DNA of 64,000 nucleotides from Flavobacterium sandaracinum (GCF_004349135.1 NZ_SMFN01000006.1:21888-85887); one strand, 5' to 3'; positions 1 through 9,987 are shown, counted from the first letter of the stretch. The notes: a model not told the origin generated them from the letters alone. Numbers and translations: made by a program.

Positions 1-1577
1 ATACGGCAAGATACGTTGATCAAGGAGGAGGAAAACGCAAAGGAAGTTTCGCGATATACATCGAAACTTGGCATGCGGATATCTTTGAATTCCTGGACTT
101 GAAAAAGAATACCGGAAAAGAAGAAATGCGTGCTAGAGATTTGTTCTTCGCCATGTGGACCTCGGATTTATTTATGAAGCGTGTGCAGGAAGACAGTTAT
201 TGGACGTTGATGTGTCCTAATGAATGTCCGGGATTGTATGATGTTTATGGCGATGAATTTGAAGCAATGTACATTGATTACGAGAAACGTGGAAAAGGTA
301 GAAAAACCATCAAAGCGCATGAATTGTGGGAGAAAATCCTGGAATCGCAAATCGAAACTGGAACGCCATACATGTTGTACAAAGATGCAGCCAACAGAAA
401 ATCTAACCAAAAAAATCTGGGTACCATTCGTTCTTCGAATTTGTGTACGGAGATTATGGAATTTACTTCTAAGGACGAAATTGCAGTGTGTAACTTGGCT
501 TCACTTTCGTTGCCGATGTTTGTGGAAAACAAAAAATTCAATCACGACTTGTTCTATACCGTTACCAAACGCGTAACGAGAAATTTGAATAAAGTAATTG
601 ACAGAAATTATTATCCGGTACTTGAAGGAGAAAATTCTAATAAGCGCCACAGACCAATTGGGCTTGGAGTACAAGGATTAGCCGATGCTTTTATTATGTT
701 GCGTTTGCCGTTTACCAGTGATGAAGCGAAGAAATTGAACCAAGAAATTTTTGAAACGATGTACTTTGCAGCGGTAACGGCATCGATGGAAATGGCCAAA
801 GAAGAAGGTCCTTATTCCTCTTTTGAAGGTTCACCTATATCACAAGGAGAATTTCAATACAATTTATGGGGATTGAAAGATGAGGAATTATCAGGTCGTT
901 GGGATTGGGCTTCTTTGCGAAAAGAAGTAATGGAACATGGCGTGAGAAACTCATTATTAGTGGCGCCAATGCCAACTGCTTCTACTTCTCAAATTTTGGG
1001 TAACAATGAAGCATTTGAGCCTTATACTTCTAATGTTTACACCAGAAGAGTACTTTCGGGCGAATTTATTGTGGTAAACAAACACTTGTTGCACGATTTA
1101 GTGGAACGTGGTTTGTGGAACGAAACATTGAAACAAGAATTAATGCGAAATAACGGTTCGGTTCAGGACTTAAATATTCCGCAAGACTTGAAAGAATTGT
1201 ACAAAACCGTTTGGGAAATGTCTATGAAAGATATTATCGATATGTCTCGTCAGCGTGGATATTTTGTAGATCAATCACAATCGTTGAACTTATTTATGCA
1301 AAATGCCAATTATTCTAAATTGACCTCGATGCATTTTTACGCTTGGCAATCTGGATTAAAAACGGGAATGTATTATTTAAGAACAAAAGCTGCGGTGGAT
1401 GCGATTAAATTCACCTTGAACAATGATAAAAAAGCAGAACCAATTGAAATTAAAGAGCAATCAATCGCTGTTCCTGCAGTTGCTGAAGCAGTTGAAATGA
1501 CTGCCGATGAATACAGAGCGATGCTAGAATTGTCTAAAAATGCTGGTCCAGACGAATGTGAAATGTGTGGATCTTAA
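1..1577 (+). CDS. nrdA: Ribonucleoside-diphosphate reductase, alpha subunit (5' end outside window)
   Basis: Class I ribonucleotide reductase large subunit, which reduces ribonucleoside diphosphates to deoxyribonucleotides. The frame is open from base 3, so the N-terminal ATP-cone and early barrel strands lie upstream of the window. Visible signatures are [12 protein letters not shown] at the edge, the active-site Cys loop [11 protein letters not shown], the redox Cys in [13 protein letters not shown], the PMPTASTSQ loop, the paired tyrosines of GMYYLRT that relay the radical, and the C-terminal CEMC pair that is re-reduced by thioredoxin or glutaredoxin. About 524 codons are present. Family assignment is from motifs and is secure. 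The small subunit nrdB is not seen downstream, so it probably lies upstream. A hairpin terminator follows directly. Confidence 0.97.
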   Translation, partial: TARYVDQGGGKRKGSFAIYIETWHADIFEFLDLKKNTGKEEMRARDLFFAMWTSDLFMKRVQEDSYWTLMCPNECPGLYDVYGDEFEAMYIDYEKRGKGRKTIKAHELWEKILESQIETGTPYMLYKDAANRKSNQKNLGTIRSSNLCTEIMEFTSKDEIAVCNLASLSLPMFVENKKFNHDLFYTVTKRVTRNLNKVIDRNYYPVLEGENSNKRHRPIGLGVQGLADAFIMLRLPFTSDEAKKLNQEIFETMYFAAVTASMEMAKEEGPYSSFEGSPISQGEFQYNLWGLKDEELSGRWDWASLRKEVMEHGVRNSLLVAPMPTASTSQILGNNEAFEPYTSNVYTRRVLSGEFIVVNKHLLHDLVERGLWNETLKQELMRNNGSVQDLNIPQDLKELYKTVWEMSMKDIIDMSRQRGYFVDQSQSLNLFMQNANYSKLTSMHFYAWQSGLKTGMYYLRTKAAVDAIKFTLNNDKKAEPIEIKEQSIAVPAVAEAVEMTADEYRAMLELSKNAGPDECEMCGS

Positions 1578-1591
1578 ATTGTATAAATAAT

Positions 1592-1618
1592 AAAGGCTTC
1601 TTAATTGAAGTCTTTTAT
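1592..1618 (+). terminator. Hairpin terminator after nrdA
   Basis: AAAGGCTTC (1592-1600) pairs with GAAGTCTTT (1607-1615) across a 6-base loop, with one G-T wobble, and is followed by a short T/A tract. It sits 15 bases after the nrdA stop. Confidence 0.7.
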
Positions 1619-1917
1619 AAGAATAATAATTTTAAAACTATTTGCAGAGGTAAAGAAAAAAAGTAATGCGCATAAAAAAAGGGAAATCTTTTCGAAATCC
1701 CTATTTTGGAAAACTTAATAATAAAAGGCCCTGAGAAGCATTTAATTAAGTTATTTAAGATGGTAAAGGTTACCTCACCTACTTTTTATACTTCAAAAGT
1801 ATATAATTTGAATCTTCTTTCCAAAATTAATTTCATAGATAATATCAATGTTGATATTATTAAATTATAACTCTTACGCTATAAGGTGCTAAAGTAGTTA
1901 TTAACAATTTTTAAAGA
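1619..1917. other. AT-rich intergenic stretch without a recognised gene
   Basis: No convincing reading frame. A weak dyad AGGGA/TCCCT lies near 1679-1701 with a T-run on its minus-strand side, and a small GGTAA/TTACC hairpin lies near 1759-1774. Neither matches an RNA family I recognise. Confidence 0.4.
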
Positions 1918-2043
1918 ATGGAAAATTTAAACAATGATGATTTCTATTACATTTTTAGAAAATGTATCACAACAAGGAATGGAAGAAGAATTTGTAAAAC
2001 TGACGGAAGTTGTTTTAAAATTCGAATTAAAAAAAGCATTTAA
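1918..2043 (+). CDS. Small basic ORF (41 aa), unrecognised
   Basis: ATG at 1918 opens a 41-residue frame beginning MENLNNDDFYYIF and continuing with KCITTRNGRRICK and FKIRIKKSI. The product is short, basic, and has two to three cysteines and no signal peptide. I favour it as a real small gene because it lies alone between two terminators, with an A-rich sequence before the ATG, and a strong hairpin terminator begins 10 bases after its stop. A second frame overlaps it (ATG 1934 to stop 2063), but that stop lies in the terminator loop. Flavobacteria carry many small proteins with a T-x-N-G-[KR]-R-I pattern, but I cannot name a family with certainty. Function unknown. Confidence 0.5.
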   Translation: MENLNNDDFYYIFRKCITTRNGRRICKTDGSCFKIRIKKSI

Positions 2044-2053
2044 ATTTAAAAAG

Positions 2054-2083
2054 CAGCTATCGTAATGATAGCTGTTTTTTTTT
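2054..2083 (+). terminator. Strong intrinsic terminator
   Basis: Perfect 8-bp stem CAGCTATC (2054-2061) / GATAGCTG (2067-2074), 5-base loop, then nine T residues. It closes the small ORF upstream. Confidence 0.85.
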
Positions 2084-2302
2084 AGAACTATTTCGCGTCT
2101 TGTTTTAAAGATGAGATTGCAATTTTTGTATTAGCCAACAAATGTCAAATACAAAGGATTTTCACTTCAAATGCAGTTTATTAAACTCCAATTAAAATAA
2201 AAGTCAAGTGAAGTATTCGAGGCCAAAATTCCAAGAACTAACAGTTTAAATTTGTAAATAATTCACTATATTTGAGATAGTTATTTATAAAAAATCACTA
2301 CT

Positions 2303-2779
2303 ATGGAAAATAAAAAATTTACTGTTACGGATGATTTACTAGCTTCCAAAGGCCAACGTCTACTGAATTTCGTTATTGATTTATTTATAATTTATGTTAT
2401 CGAAATCAGTATTGGTACGACCATAATTCTAATTGGAGATTTAACGCAAAGTGATACAGCATCAAATTGGGTTTCCTCATTAAGCGTAGTTGAAAGTTTC
2501 TTTTTTGGACTTGTCATCTTGTTTTTTTATTATTTAATAACTGAAATGTATTTTTCTAGAACCTTCGGGAAGTATTTCACGAAAACAATCGTTGTAAAGC
2601 ACGATGGTTCAAGACCCAATATGAAAAGCGTTATGATTAGAACACTTTCTAGATTAATTCCTTTCGAGCCTTTTTCTTTTTTAACTGCTGAGCGAGGATG
2701 GCATGATACCTTATCGGTTACGTATGTGGTGAAAAAGCATGATTTTATGGCCAAAAAGAAATTATTTTCGGAAGAATAA
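2303..2779 (+). CDS. RDD family membrane protein
   Basis: 158-aa inner-membrane protein of the RDD family (small bundles of hydrophobic helices, some acting in ion exchange). The first helix carries the degenerate signature region KGQRLLNFVIDLFIIY, with Arg and Asp in the usual spacing. A second and third hydrophobic stretch follow (about residues 35-55 and 65-85). The conserved block FGKYFTKTIVVKHDG and the terminal RLIPFEPFSFL/GWHD segment are typical of bacteroidotal members. It is a single-gene transcription unit bounded by terminators at 2054-2083 and 2801-2826. Substrate unknown. Confidence 0.85.
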   Translation: MENKKFTVTDDLLASKGQRLLNFVIDLFIIYVIEISIGTTIILIGDLTQSDTASNWVSSLSVVESFFFGLVILFFYYLITEMYFSRTFGKYFTKTIVVKHDGSRPNMKSVMIRTLSRLIPFEPFSFLTAERGWHDTLSVTYVVKKHDFMAKKKLFSEE

Positions 2780-2800
2780 AGAAATACAAAATATAAAATT

Positions 2801-2826
2801 AGCGGTCATTTTTAGACTGCTTTTTT
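2801..2826 (+). terminator. Hairpin terminator after RDD gene
   Basis: AGCGGTC (2801-2807) pairs with GACTGCT (2815-2821) with one G-T wobble, followed by T5. It also shows that the long upstream extension of the next gene (TTG at 2825) is not real, since that codon lies inside the T-run. Confidence 0.75.
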
Positions 2827-2881
2827 GTTTTTAAACACATCCTTTTCTTTATATTCGCTCCTTCTAAATACCAAAAATAAA

Positions 2882-4228
2882 ATGATGAACTGGGAACAAC
2901 TTTTATCACTCAAACGACAAGGCGACAAAGGCAAAAGATTACGTGTGGAACAAGACGATACCCGTTTGGGTTTTGAGGTAGATTACGACCGTATCATTTT
3001 CTCAGCTGCTTTTAGAAGTTTACAGGATAAAACCCAAGTGATTCCGTTGTCAAAAACGGATTTTGTACACACTAGATTGACGCACAGTTTAGAAGTTTCG
3101 GTTGTTGGTCGTTCTTTAGGACGATTGGTGGGTAAAAAAATCATCGAAAAATATCCGCATTTGAAAGAAGTGCATGGCTATCACATGAATGATTTTGGTG
3201 CTATAGTAGCTGCTGCATCTTTGGCGCACGATATTGGGAATCCGCCTTTTGGACATTCCGGTGAAAAAGCGATTGGAGAATACTTTTCTATTGGGAAAGG
3301 ACAACAATACAAAGACCAGCTTAGCGCAAAAGAATGGCAGGATTTGATTGGTTTTGAAGGAAATGCAAATGGATTTTCGGTGCTTACGGCCAGTCGTCCC
3401 GGAATTGAAGGTGGACTTCGAATTTCGTACGCCACTTTGGGTGCTTTTATGAAATACCCGAAAGAAAGTTTGCCTAAAAAACCAACCAAAGATATTGCTG
3501 ATAAAAAATATGGTTTCTTTCAAACTGATAAAGCGTTTTTTCAAGATGTAGCTTTAGATATGGGTTTGATTCCAAATAAATCAGGAAGCGATATTGGTTT
3601 CGAAAGACATCCTTTGGCGTATTTAGTAGAAGCAGCCGATGATATTTGTTATACCATTATTGATTTTGAAGACGGAATCAATTTAGGATTAGTTTCTGAA
3701 GATTTTGCGTTGGAATATTTAATAAAATTGGTGAAAGACAGCATTGATACTTCAAAATACAAGACTTTAGAAACCAAAGAAGACCGAATTAGTTATTTGC
3801 GCGCTTTGGCAATTGGCAGTTTAATCAATGATGCTGTCAAAGTATTTGTCGAAAATGAAGAGTTGATTTTAAAGGGAAAATTTCCTTTTGCCATAATGGA
3901 TAAAAGCAAGTACAAAGCGCAGATGGATGATATTATCAAAATTAGTGTCGATAATATTTATCAAAGCCGTGAAGTCATCGAGAAAGAAATTGTGGGATAT
4001 CAGATTATTCAAACGTTGTTGGATAAATTTATTACCGCTTACAACAATAAATTTAATGGAAATGCTTCTAATTACGATGGATTAATTTTAAAACTATTGC
4101 CGGAGAAGCATCACCTAGAAAAAGAAAATTTATACGGACGATTACTTCACATTTGCCACTTTATTTCCTTACTTACGGATGGTAATGCGTTGTTGTTTTA
4201 CAAAACAATAACTGCTGTGAAAAATTAA
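2882..4228 (+). CDS. dgt: Deoxyguanosinetriphosphate triphosphohydrolase (dGTPase)
   Basis: HD-superfamily enzyme that removes triphosphate from dGTP (and often other dNTPs), balancing the pools made by ribonucleotide reductase. I place the start at the ATG at 2882 (MMNWEQLLSLKRQ). The open frame reaches back to 2825, but that part overlaps the preceding terminator. Metal-binding motif: His in TRLTHSLEV near residue 68, His-Asp in LAHDIGNPPFGHSGE near residue 117, and the second Asp in EAADDICY. At about 448 aa it has the usual length of the family. The transcript appears monocistronic. A promoter for the next gene begins just after the stop. Confidence 0.93.
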   Translation: MMNWEQLLSLKRQGDKGKRLRVEQDDTRLGFEVDYDRIIFSAAFRSLQDKTQVIPLSKTDFVHTRLTHSLEVSVVGRSLGRLVGKKIIEKYPHLKEVHGYHMNDFGAIVAAASLAHDIGNPPFGHSGEKAIGEYFSIGKGQQYKDQLSAKEWQDLIGFEGNANGFSVLTASRPGIEGGLRISYATLGAFMKYPKESLPKKPTKDIADKKYGFFQTDKAFFQDVALDMGLIPNKSGSDIGFERHPLAYLVEAADDICYTIIDFEDGINLGLVSEDFALEYLIKLVKDSIDTSKYKTLETKEDRISYLRALAIGSLINDAVKVFVENEELILKGKFPFAIMDKSKYKAQMDDIIKISVDNIYQSREVIEKEIVGYQIIQTLLDKFITAYNNKFNGNASNYDGLILKLLPEKHHLEKENLYGRLLHICHFISLLTDGNALLFYKTITAVKN

Positions 4229-4249
4229 CAATTGTGCGTACATTATTAA

Positions 4250-4281
4250 TTTGTTAATGTAGATTTAAAAAATTAGATTTG
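4250..4281 (+). promoter_or_regulatory. Bacteroidota-type promoter for the M36 peptidase
   Basis: TTTG at 4250-4253, a 20-base spacer, then TAGATTTG at 4274-4281, fitting the flavobacterial TTTG / TAnnTTTG consensus. The -33 box lies inside a dyad TACATTA...TAATGTA (4239-4260 area) that could be an operator. Confidence 0.7.
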
Positions 4282-4318
4282 TTTTTAAGTTTATTTATTG
4301 ACTAATTAATAATTTTTT

Positions 4319-6979
4319 ATGAAAAAAAACATACTTTTTTTGCTTTTTTTAATACCGTTTTTTGTTTTATCGCAATCGAATAGAGAAGTTATTCAGCAAT
4401 ATTTATCCACTCCGAGTGCGAAAAGTATTATTTCAAATCGTGATTTTAATGATTGGGTAATTCAGAGTGAAGGTGGAACGACGACTTCTGGTATTAAAAA
4501 CTGTTATGTTATTCAGCGTTACCAAGGAATTGAAATCTTTAGGGCTGTTACTAATTTTTCTTTAAAAAACACAAAAGTAATCGATGTTCAAAAAAGAATA
4601 GTCGATAATGTTTCACAGAAAGTAAACGCAACAAATCCAAATTTACTTGCAACGGATGCTTTAGTAAAAGCCTATTTCCATTTAGGCATAACAGCAAATA
4701 ATACCTTTGCCGTTTTAGAAAAAGTAGAATCGAATAAGTTTAAGATAAGTGATGGTACGACTACCAACGAACCGGTAATGGCTAATTTAGTTTATCATCA
4801 GGCTAAAGATAATAAATTAGTCTTAGCTTGGGATTTCACAATTCACACGCCAAAGCATGATCATTTGTGGAGTGTTAGAATCGATGCGTTAAATGGTCAA
4901 ATGTTGGAGAAAAACGATTTAGTTGTTTCGTGCAGTTTCCATCAAGATCAAGCATTTTCGGTAACTAAAAAATCGCAAATTGAAAATTTAGGTGCAACTC
5001 CTAAACAAATTTATACCGGGCCATCTTCTTTTGTGCTTGGAGGGACGTATCGTGTTATTCCATTCAATTTCGAAAGTCCAAATCATGGTCCTTTTCAATT
5101 AATTACGAATCCTGCAGATGGTAAGGCATCTCCTTATGGTTGGCATGATGTTAATGGGCAAGTTGGAGCTGATTTTACGATAACCCGAGGTAATAATGTT
5201 TGGGCTAAAGATGATTTTAAAGCCGCTAATCTTGATGATGGATCTAGCCCAGACGGAGGTGTAGACTTAGTGTTTGATTTCCCATATGGCGGAACAAATA
5301 TAGCCGCATCCACGTATATTAATGCAGCCAATACCAATCTGTTTTACATGAATAATGTAATGCATGATATCTGGTATCAGTATGGTTTTGATGAAGCTAG
5401 TGGTAATTTTCAAGAAAACAATTACGATCGTGGCGGAAGAGCAGGAGATTATGTAAATGCTGAAGCTCAAGATGGTTCGACAGCGGTACCTCCTAGTCTG
5501 AATAATGCAAATTTTTCTTCTCCAGTAGATGGTAATAGAGCAAGAATGCAAATGTTTTTATGGAATAGAGGACCCGAGATCAAGTCTTTAATTATTAATT
5601 CACCATCAAGTTTGGCAGGAAATTATGTGGCCACTCAAAATTCTTTTAGTCCAGGACGTGTTGACTTGCCTATTGCGCCTCAATTTTTACAATCTGATTT
5701 GGTTTTATACTTAGATAGTTCTGGTGGCACATCAGAAGGATGCGTAACGCCTTCCAATAGAGCGGCTTTAAATGGTAAAATTGTTATACTTAGAAGAGGA
5801 AGCTGCAATTTTGTGGTCAAAGTAAAGTCAGCGCAAAATGCTGGAGCGATCGCCGTCATTGTAGTTAATAATGTGGAGGGAAATTTATCAATGTCAGGCG
5901 CCGATGCAGGAATTACGATACCCGCAATTAGTGTTACTAGCTCTATTGGGGAAGATATCATCAGCCAAATGACAACAGCTCCTGTAAATGTAAAAATTCA
6001 AACAGAAGCTGCTCCATTTGTTAATGCTGATGGGGATTTTGACAACGGTATAATTGCCCATGAGTATGGACATGGAATTTCCATCCGTTTAGCTGGTGGA
6101 AGTAATAATTCTAGCTGTTTAAATAATAAGGACCAAATGGGAGAAGGTTGGTCAGATTGGTTTGCATTAATGATGCAGTTGAAACCAGGAGATTTTAGTG
6201 GTGCAAAAAGAGGAATTGGTACGTTTGTTTCCTCTCAATCTCCTGATGGATTGGGAATCAGAAGTTATGTGTACTCAACGGATAGAGCTATTAATCCTAT
6301 GACTTACGCCTTTACTAATAATTTTCAATCATTTGACGTTAATGGCGTAGAGGAAACTTCTGTTCACGGTGTAGGATCTGTTTGGGCCACTATGTTATGG
6401 GATTTAACGTGGGCCTATATCAACAAATACGGGTATGACAATAATAAATATACTGGTACCGGTGGTAATAACAAACTAATGCGAATTGTTTTAGATGGTA
6501 TTAAATTACAGCCTTGTAGTCCAACCTTTGTTGACGCTAGAAATGCAATTTTAGCAGCGGATCAAGCCATAACAGGAGGAAAGGATTATTGTATGATTTG
6601 GGAAGTTTTTGCAGCTAGAGGTTTAGGTGTAAATGCATCAGCGGGTAGTACAGATGTGGGTAATGATCAAATTGAAGACTTTACTAGACCATCAAACGGA
6701 GCCAACTGTTCTTTAGCTGTTGCTGATGTTGACAATGCTAATATAATGAGTGTTTTTCCAAATCCATCTAACGGAAATATTACGGTGCGAATTAACAACT
6801 ATAGTGGTACCGTCGATATGAAGGTTATCGATATTTTGGGAAGAGAAGTTTATTCCATTACTAAACAAGAGTTTAGTAACGAAAAAACGTTTAATTTAAA
6901 CCAACTCACTTCTGGTATTTATATAATGGATATCAAAGGAGAAGGATTGAACTACACCGAGAAAATTATTATAAAGTAA
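4319..6979 (+). CDS. Secreted M36 (fungalysin) metallopeptidase with PA domain and T9SS sorting domain
   Basis: 886-aa secreted zinc protease. The order is: Sec signal peptide (MKKNILFLLFLIPFFVLSQS); FTP-type propeptide (about 25-200) that keeps the enzyme inactive; M36 catalytic domain with the zinc motif HEYGH in GIIAHEYGHGISIRL near residue 585 and the third ligand Glu in MGEGWSDWF; an inserted PA (protease-associated) domain about 450-560 (RGSCNFVVKV); and a C-terminal type A type-IX-secretion domain of about 75 residues (VFPNPSNG ... GIYIMDI ... KIIIK) that routes it across the outer membrane. The gene stands alone with its own promoter and ends in a bidirectional terminator. It likely digests proteins outside the cell. 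Confidence 0.95.
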   Translation: MKKNILFLLFLIPFFVLSQSNREVIQQYLSTPSAKSIISNRDFNDWVIQSEGGTTTSGIKNCYVIQRYQGIEIFRAVTNFSLKNTKVIDVQKRIVDNVSQKVNATNPNLLATDALVKAYFHLGITANNTFAVLEKVESNKFKISDGTTTNEPVMANLVYHQAKDNKLVLAWDFTIHTPKHDHLWSVRIDALNGQMLEKNDLVVSCSFHQDQAFSVTKKSQIENLGATPKQIYTGPSSFVLGGTYRVIPFNFESPNHGPFQLITNPADGKASPYGWHDVNGQVGADFTITRGNNVWAKDDFKAANLDDGSSPDGGVDLVFDFPYGGTNIAASTYINAANTNLFYMNNVMHDIWYQYGFDEASGNFQENNYDRGGRAGDYVNAEAQDGSTAVPPSLNNANFSSPVDGNRARMQMFLWNRGPEIKSLIINSPSSLAGNYVATQNSFSPGRVDLPIAPQFLQSDLVLYLDSSGGTSEGCVTPSNRAALNGKIVILRRGSCNFVVKVKSAQNAGAIAVIVVNNVEGNLSMSGADAGITIPAISVTSSIGEDIISQMTTAPVNVKIQTEAAPFVNADGDFDNGIIAHEYGHGISIRLAGGSNNSSCLNNKDQMGEGWSDWFALMMQLKPGDFSGAKRGIGTFVSSQSPDGLGIRSYVYSTDRAINPMTYAFTNNFQSFDVNGVEETSVHGVGSVWATMLWDLTWAYINKYGYDNNKYTGTGGNNKLMRIVLDGIKLQPCSPTFVDARNAILAADQAITGGKDYCMIWEVFAARGLGVNASAGSTDVGNDQIEDFTRPSNGANCSLAVADVDNANIMSVFPNPSNGNITVRINNYSGTVDMKVIDILGREVYSITKQEFSNEKTFNLNQLTSGIYIMDIKGEGLNYTEKIIIK

Positions 6980-6987
6980 TTTTAAAT

Positions 6988-7021
6988 AAAAGAGTCCTGA
7001 ACGTTATTTCAGGACTCTTTT
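6988..7021. terminator. Bidirectional terminator between convergent genes
   Basis: Long near-perfect stem, AAAAGAGTCCTGAA against TTTCAGGACTCTTTT, with A- and T-tracts on the outer sides. It serves the peptidase on the plus strand and the DUF3078 gene on the minus strand. Confidence 0.9.
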
Positions 7022-7023
7022 AT

Positions 7024-8058
7024 TTAAAATATATATTCTATTCCAACACCGATAGCTTGCCTTATTTGCATTTTTGGTCCCTCAGTTACTTGTATTCCTG
7101 CAATTTCTCTTTTTGATTTGATGTCGTCATCGTAAATTACATGTGCTCCAATATTTGCTTTAACGTATTGATTTACTACGAGTTCTACTTGTAAATCACA
7201 ATCGATATCTATATTTCCAAAGCGATTTACATAATCAGAATATAAACTCAACCGATTTTCTAAAATGATATTTTTGAAAATCTCTTTTTTGTATTTATTA
7301 GTTATTAAAAAACCAAGTTCAATTCTTGATTTTTCCCCTTCAGTAAGTAAATTTCCATCTACATCATAAGTGGCTTTAGTAACTCCAAAAGCGCCTTGAT
7401 CAGCAAGTCTTTGATCTAAAACCAGGGTGGTTTTAAATGTAAAAGGCGAGATGTAAAATGTTCTTTGCTTTTCTTTATTTATATTTTCAGCACCTATTCC
7501 CATAAAAATATAAGCCGGTGCGAAAGGTTTTGAAATGGCTTTTTCCGTATTTGGATAGGCATAACCATTAGTGAATTGTGTATTGAAATTAAATTTAGCC
7601 GAATGGAACCAGTTGGATAGCGTGTCTTTTCTATAGCCAAAAGTAGAGTTCACTTGAATCGCATCTTCTGTTTTTCGTAAATCTATTCCGTCTTGTTTAT
7701 TTAAGCCATATTTAAAAATTAGTTCGTTTGACCAATTGTAATTACTTCGTTTATAATCTCTGTGGAATTTACCTTTAAATAATCCTGAAATTGAACTAGT
7801 TCCTCCGGCACTCCAATTGATAAAGGCCACTTCAGAAATATCAAACCCTAAACTGTTTTTTTTACTCCAATAGGTTAAGGGAAGGTAATGCGTTTTAGTT
7901 TGTATTTTGAGAGGTATAGTTAGTGATTTTTTTGCATCCAATACTGTAATGGCAGGTCTAATCGTATCGTATAAAAATGTTTTTGTTACTTCTTGAGATA
8001 AACAATTAAAAGAGATGGAGCAGGTAAGGAATAGTAGTGTGTAGGTTAACAATTTCAT
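7024..8058 (-). CDS. DUF3078 domain protein (outer-membrane-associated, function unknown)
   Basis: 344-aa exported protein with a signal peptide (MKLLTYTLLFLTCSISFNCLS, cleavage near SQE). The DUF3078 signature is the segment EVAFINWSAGGTSS followed by alternating aromatic/polar beta strands with N-W and Y-x-N repeats, which suggests a beta-barrel or barrel-like outer-membrane protein. The end (VGIEYIF, terminal aromatic residue) also fits an outer-membrane barrel. It is transcribed alone and converges on the M36 peptidase. Members are common in Flavobacteriia and have no established role. Confidence 0.85.
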   Translation of the reverse strand: MKLLTYTLLFLTCSISFNCLSQEVTKTFLYDTIRPAITVLDAKKSLTIPLKIQTKTHYLPLTYWSKKNSLGFDISEVAFINWSAGGTSSISGLFKGKFHRDYKRSNYNWSNELIFKYGLNKQDGIDLRKTEDAIQVNSTFGYRKDTLSNWFHSAKFNFNTQFTNGYAYPNTEKAISKPFAPAYIFMGIGAENINKEKQRTFYISPFTFKTTLVLDQRLADQGAFGVTKATYDVDGNLLTEGEKSRIELGFLITNKYKKEIFKNIILENRLSLYSDYVNRFGNIDIDCDLQVELVVNQYVKANIGAHVIYDDDIKSKREIAGIQVTEGPKMQIRQAIGVGIEYIF

Positions 8059-8201
8059 TTCGGGGGAGTTATACGGATTATAGTTGTTTTTCAGTCAATA
8101 ATTTTCTTTGACAATACCGATGTGCAATGAAAACAGGCCACTGTATACTGGGCTATATTGAATTCATCACCGATTTTGTTTAAGAGGGCAAAATAATTAT
8201 T

Positions 8202-9983
8202 TTAATAGTTTGAAAAAAGGATTTCAAGACTTTTAACGTCAATTTTGCAGTATTGTTGTAATTCAGCTACAGTTCCCTGTTCTATAAATTCATCTGGAAT
8301 ACCAAGAACGGTTATTTTTGAGGTATAATTATTTTCAGAGGCAAATTCAAGAATCGCACTTCCAAAACCCCCTTTTATAGTTCCGTCTTCAATAGTTACT
8401 ATCGTTTTGAAGTTGTCGAATAGGGTATGTAATTCCTTTTCATCTAGTGGCTTTACAAAGGGAAAATCATAATGCGCAATAGTTTCTGGATGTTGCATTT
8501 TGGCTATAGCCAAAGTAACATTGTTACCGATACTTCCATTTGATAAGACAGCAATTCTTGAGCCTGCCTTAATGCAAGTGCTTCTACCGATTTCTATCTC
8601 TTGATACTTTCCTAAATTTGTAGCTTGCCAATTAGTAATTACTCCACGTCCTCGTGGATACCGAATCGCGATTGGATTATTTAATCCTAATTGGGCGGTA
8701 TATAAAATATTTTGTAACGCAATTTCGTTGCTAGGGGCATACACAATCATATTGGGAATACAACGCAAGTAAGCTATATCAAAAACACCGTGATGTGTTG
8801 CTCCGTCTTCTCCCACTAAACCCGCTCTATCCAAACAAAAAATCACTGGAAGATTTTGTAAAGCCACATCATGAATCACTTGGTCGTATGCTCTTTGCAA
8901 AAAAGTAGAATAAATATTGCAATAAACGATCATTCCTTGGGTTGCCATTCCTGCGGCTAAAGTTACCGCATGTTGTTCTGCAATTCCAACATCAAAGGCC
9001 CGTTTTGGGAATTCATCCATCATGAATTTTAAGGAGGAGCCAGAAGGCATCGCAGGTGTAATCCCTATAATTTTTTCGTTTTTTCTAGCTAAATCTAAAA
9101 TGGTCAAGCCAAAAACATCCTGATATTTAGGAGGTAAATTTTCTTCTGATTTGGGCTGAAGCGCTCCAGTTGTAGCATCAAATTTGCCAGGAGCATGGTA
9201 AATTACCTGGTTTTCTTCGGCTTGCTGTAATCCTTTACCCTTCGTTGTAATGATGTGAAGGAACTTGGGTCCTTTTATTTTTTGTAAACGTTTCAATTCT
9301 TTAATTACGGCAAAAATATCATGACCGTCAATAGGTCCCGAATAATCAAAATTCAATGATTTAATCATGTTGTTCTGTCTCGGATTTTTCCCTGCTTTTA
9401 CAGCAGTTAAATATTTTTTCAAAGCACCTACGCTGGGATCAATACCAATAGCATTATCATTTAGAATGACTAATAAATTAGCATCAGTAACTCCGGCGTG
9501 ATTTAAGCCTTCAAAAGCCATTCCTGAGGCTATCGAGGCATCGCCAATGACTGCAATATGGTGTTTGTTGTAATCTCCTTTTAAATTAGAAGCTATTGCC
9601 ATTCCCAATGCTGCCGAAATAGAAGTAGAGGAGTGGCCTACGCCAAAGGTATCATAGACACTTTCACTTCTTTTTGGGAAACCGGAAATGCCGCCCAACT
9701 GCCTGTTGGTATGAAAATTGTCTCTTCTTCCCGTTATTATTTTGTGTCCGTAAGCCTGATGACCAACATCCCAAACCAATAAATCATTTGGGGTATCAAA
9801 AACATAATGCAAGGCGATCGTAAGTTCGACAACACCTAAACTAGCTCCTAAATGCCCCTCTTTGACGGCGACAATATCGATAATGAAGTTGCGCAACTCT
9901 TGAGCCACTTGAGGGAGTTGCGTTTCCTCTAGTTGGCGTAAATCGGCGGGGTTGTTTAGGTTTGAAAGTAAATTAGCTGACAT
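8202..9983 (-). CDS. dxs: 1-deoxy-D-xylulose-5-phosphate synthase
   Basis: Thiamine-diphosphate enzyme that joins pyruvate and glyceraldehyde 3-phosphate in the first step of the MEP isoprenoid pathway. 593 aa, at the short end for the family. The N-terminal ThDP-binding part shows HLGASLGVVELTIAL, WDVGHQAYGHK and the GDASIASGMAFEGLNHAG cofactor motif with the following NDN. The transketolase pyrimidine domain begins near 275 with GITPAMPSGSS and the catalytic Glu region DVGIAEQHAVTLAAG, and the C-terminal domain has RYPRGRG. Its use of ThDP links it loosely to the thiamine genes in this window. A -7 box lies only 4 bases before the ATG, so the transcript would be nearly leaderless. Confidence 0.96.
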   Translation of the reverse strand: MSANLLSNLNNPADLRQLEETQLPQVAQELRNFIIDIVAVKEGHLGASLGVVELTIALHYVFDTPNDLLVWDVGHQAYGHKIITGRRDNFHTNRQLGGISGFPKRSESVYDTFGVGHSSTSISAALGMAIASNLKGDYNKHHIAVIGDASIASGMAFEGLNHAGVTDANLLVILNDNAIGIDPSVGALKKYLTAVKAGKNPRQNNMIKSLNFDYSGPIDGHDIFAVIKELKRLQKIKGPKFLHIITTKGKGLQQAEENQVIYHAPGKFDATTGALQPKSEENLPPKYQDVFGLTILDLARKNEKIIGITPAMPSGSSLKFMMDEFPKRAFDVGIAEQHAVTLAAGMATQGMIVYCNIYSTFLQRAYDQVIHDVALQNLPVIFCLDRAGLVGEDGATHHGVFDIAYLRCIPNMIVYAPSNEIALQNILYTAQLGLNNPIAIRYPRGRGVITNWQATNLGKYQEIEIGRSTCIKAGSRIAVLSNGSIGNNVTLAIAKMQHPETIAHYDFPFVKPLDEKELHTLFDNFKTIVTIEDGTIKGGFGSAILEFASENNYTSKITVLGIPDEFIEQGTVAELQQYCKIDVKSLEILFSNY

Positions 9984-9987
9984 AAAG

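Noticed and set aside
1934..2065. Alternative 43-codon frame over the small ORF
   Set aside because: Its stop codon lies in the loop of the terminator hairpin. The 1918-2043 frame ends before the hairpin and has a more protein-like composition.
2825..2881. N-terminal extension of dGTPase from a TTG codon
   Set aside because: The TTG lies in the T-run of the preceding terminator, and the extension has no family similarity.
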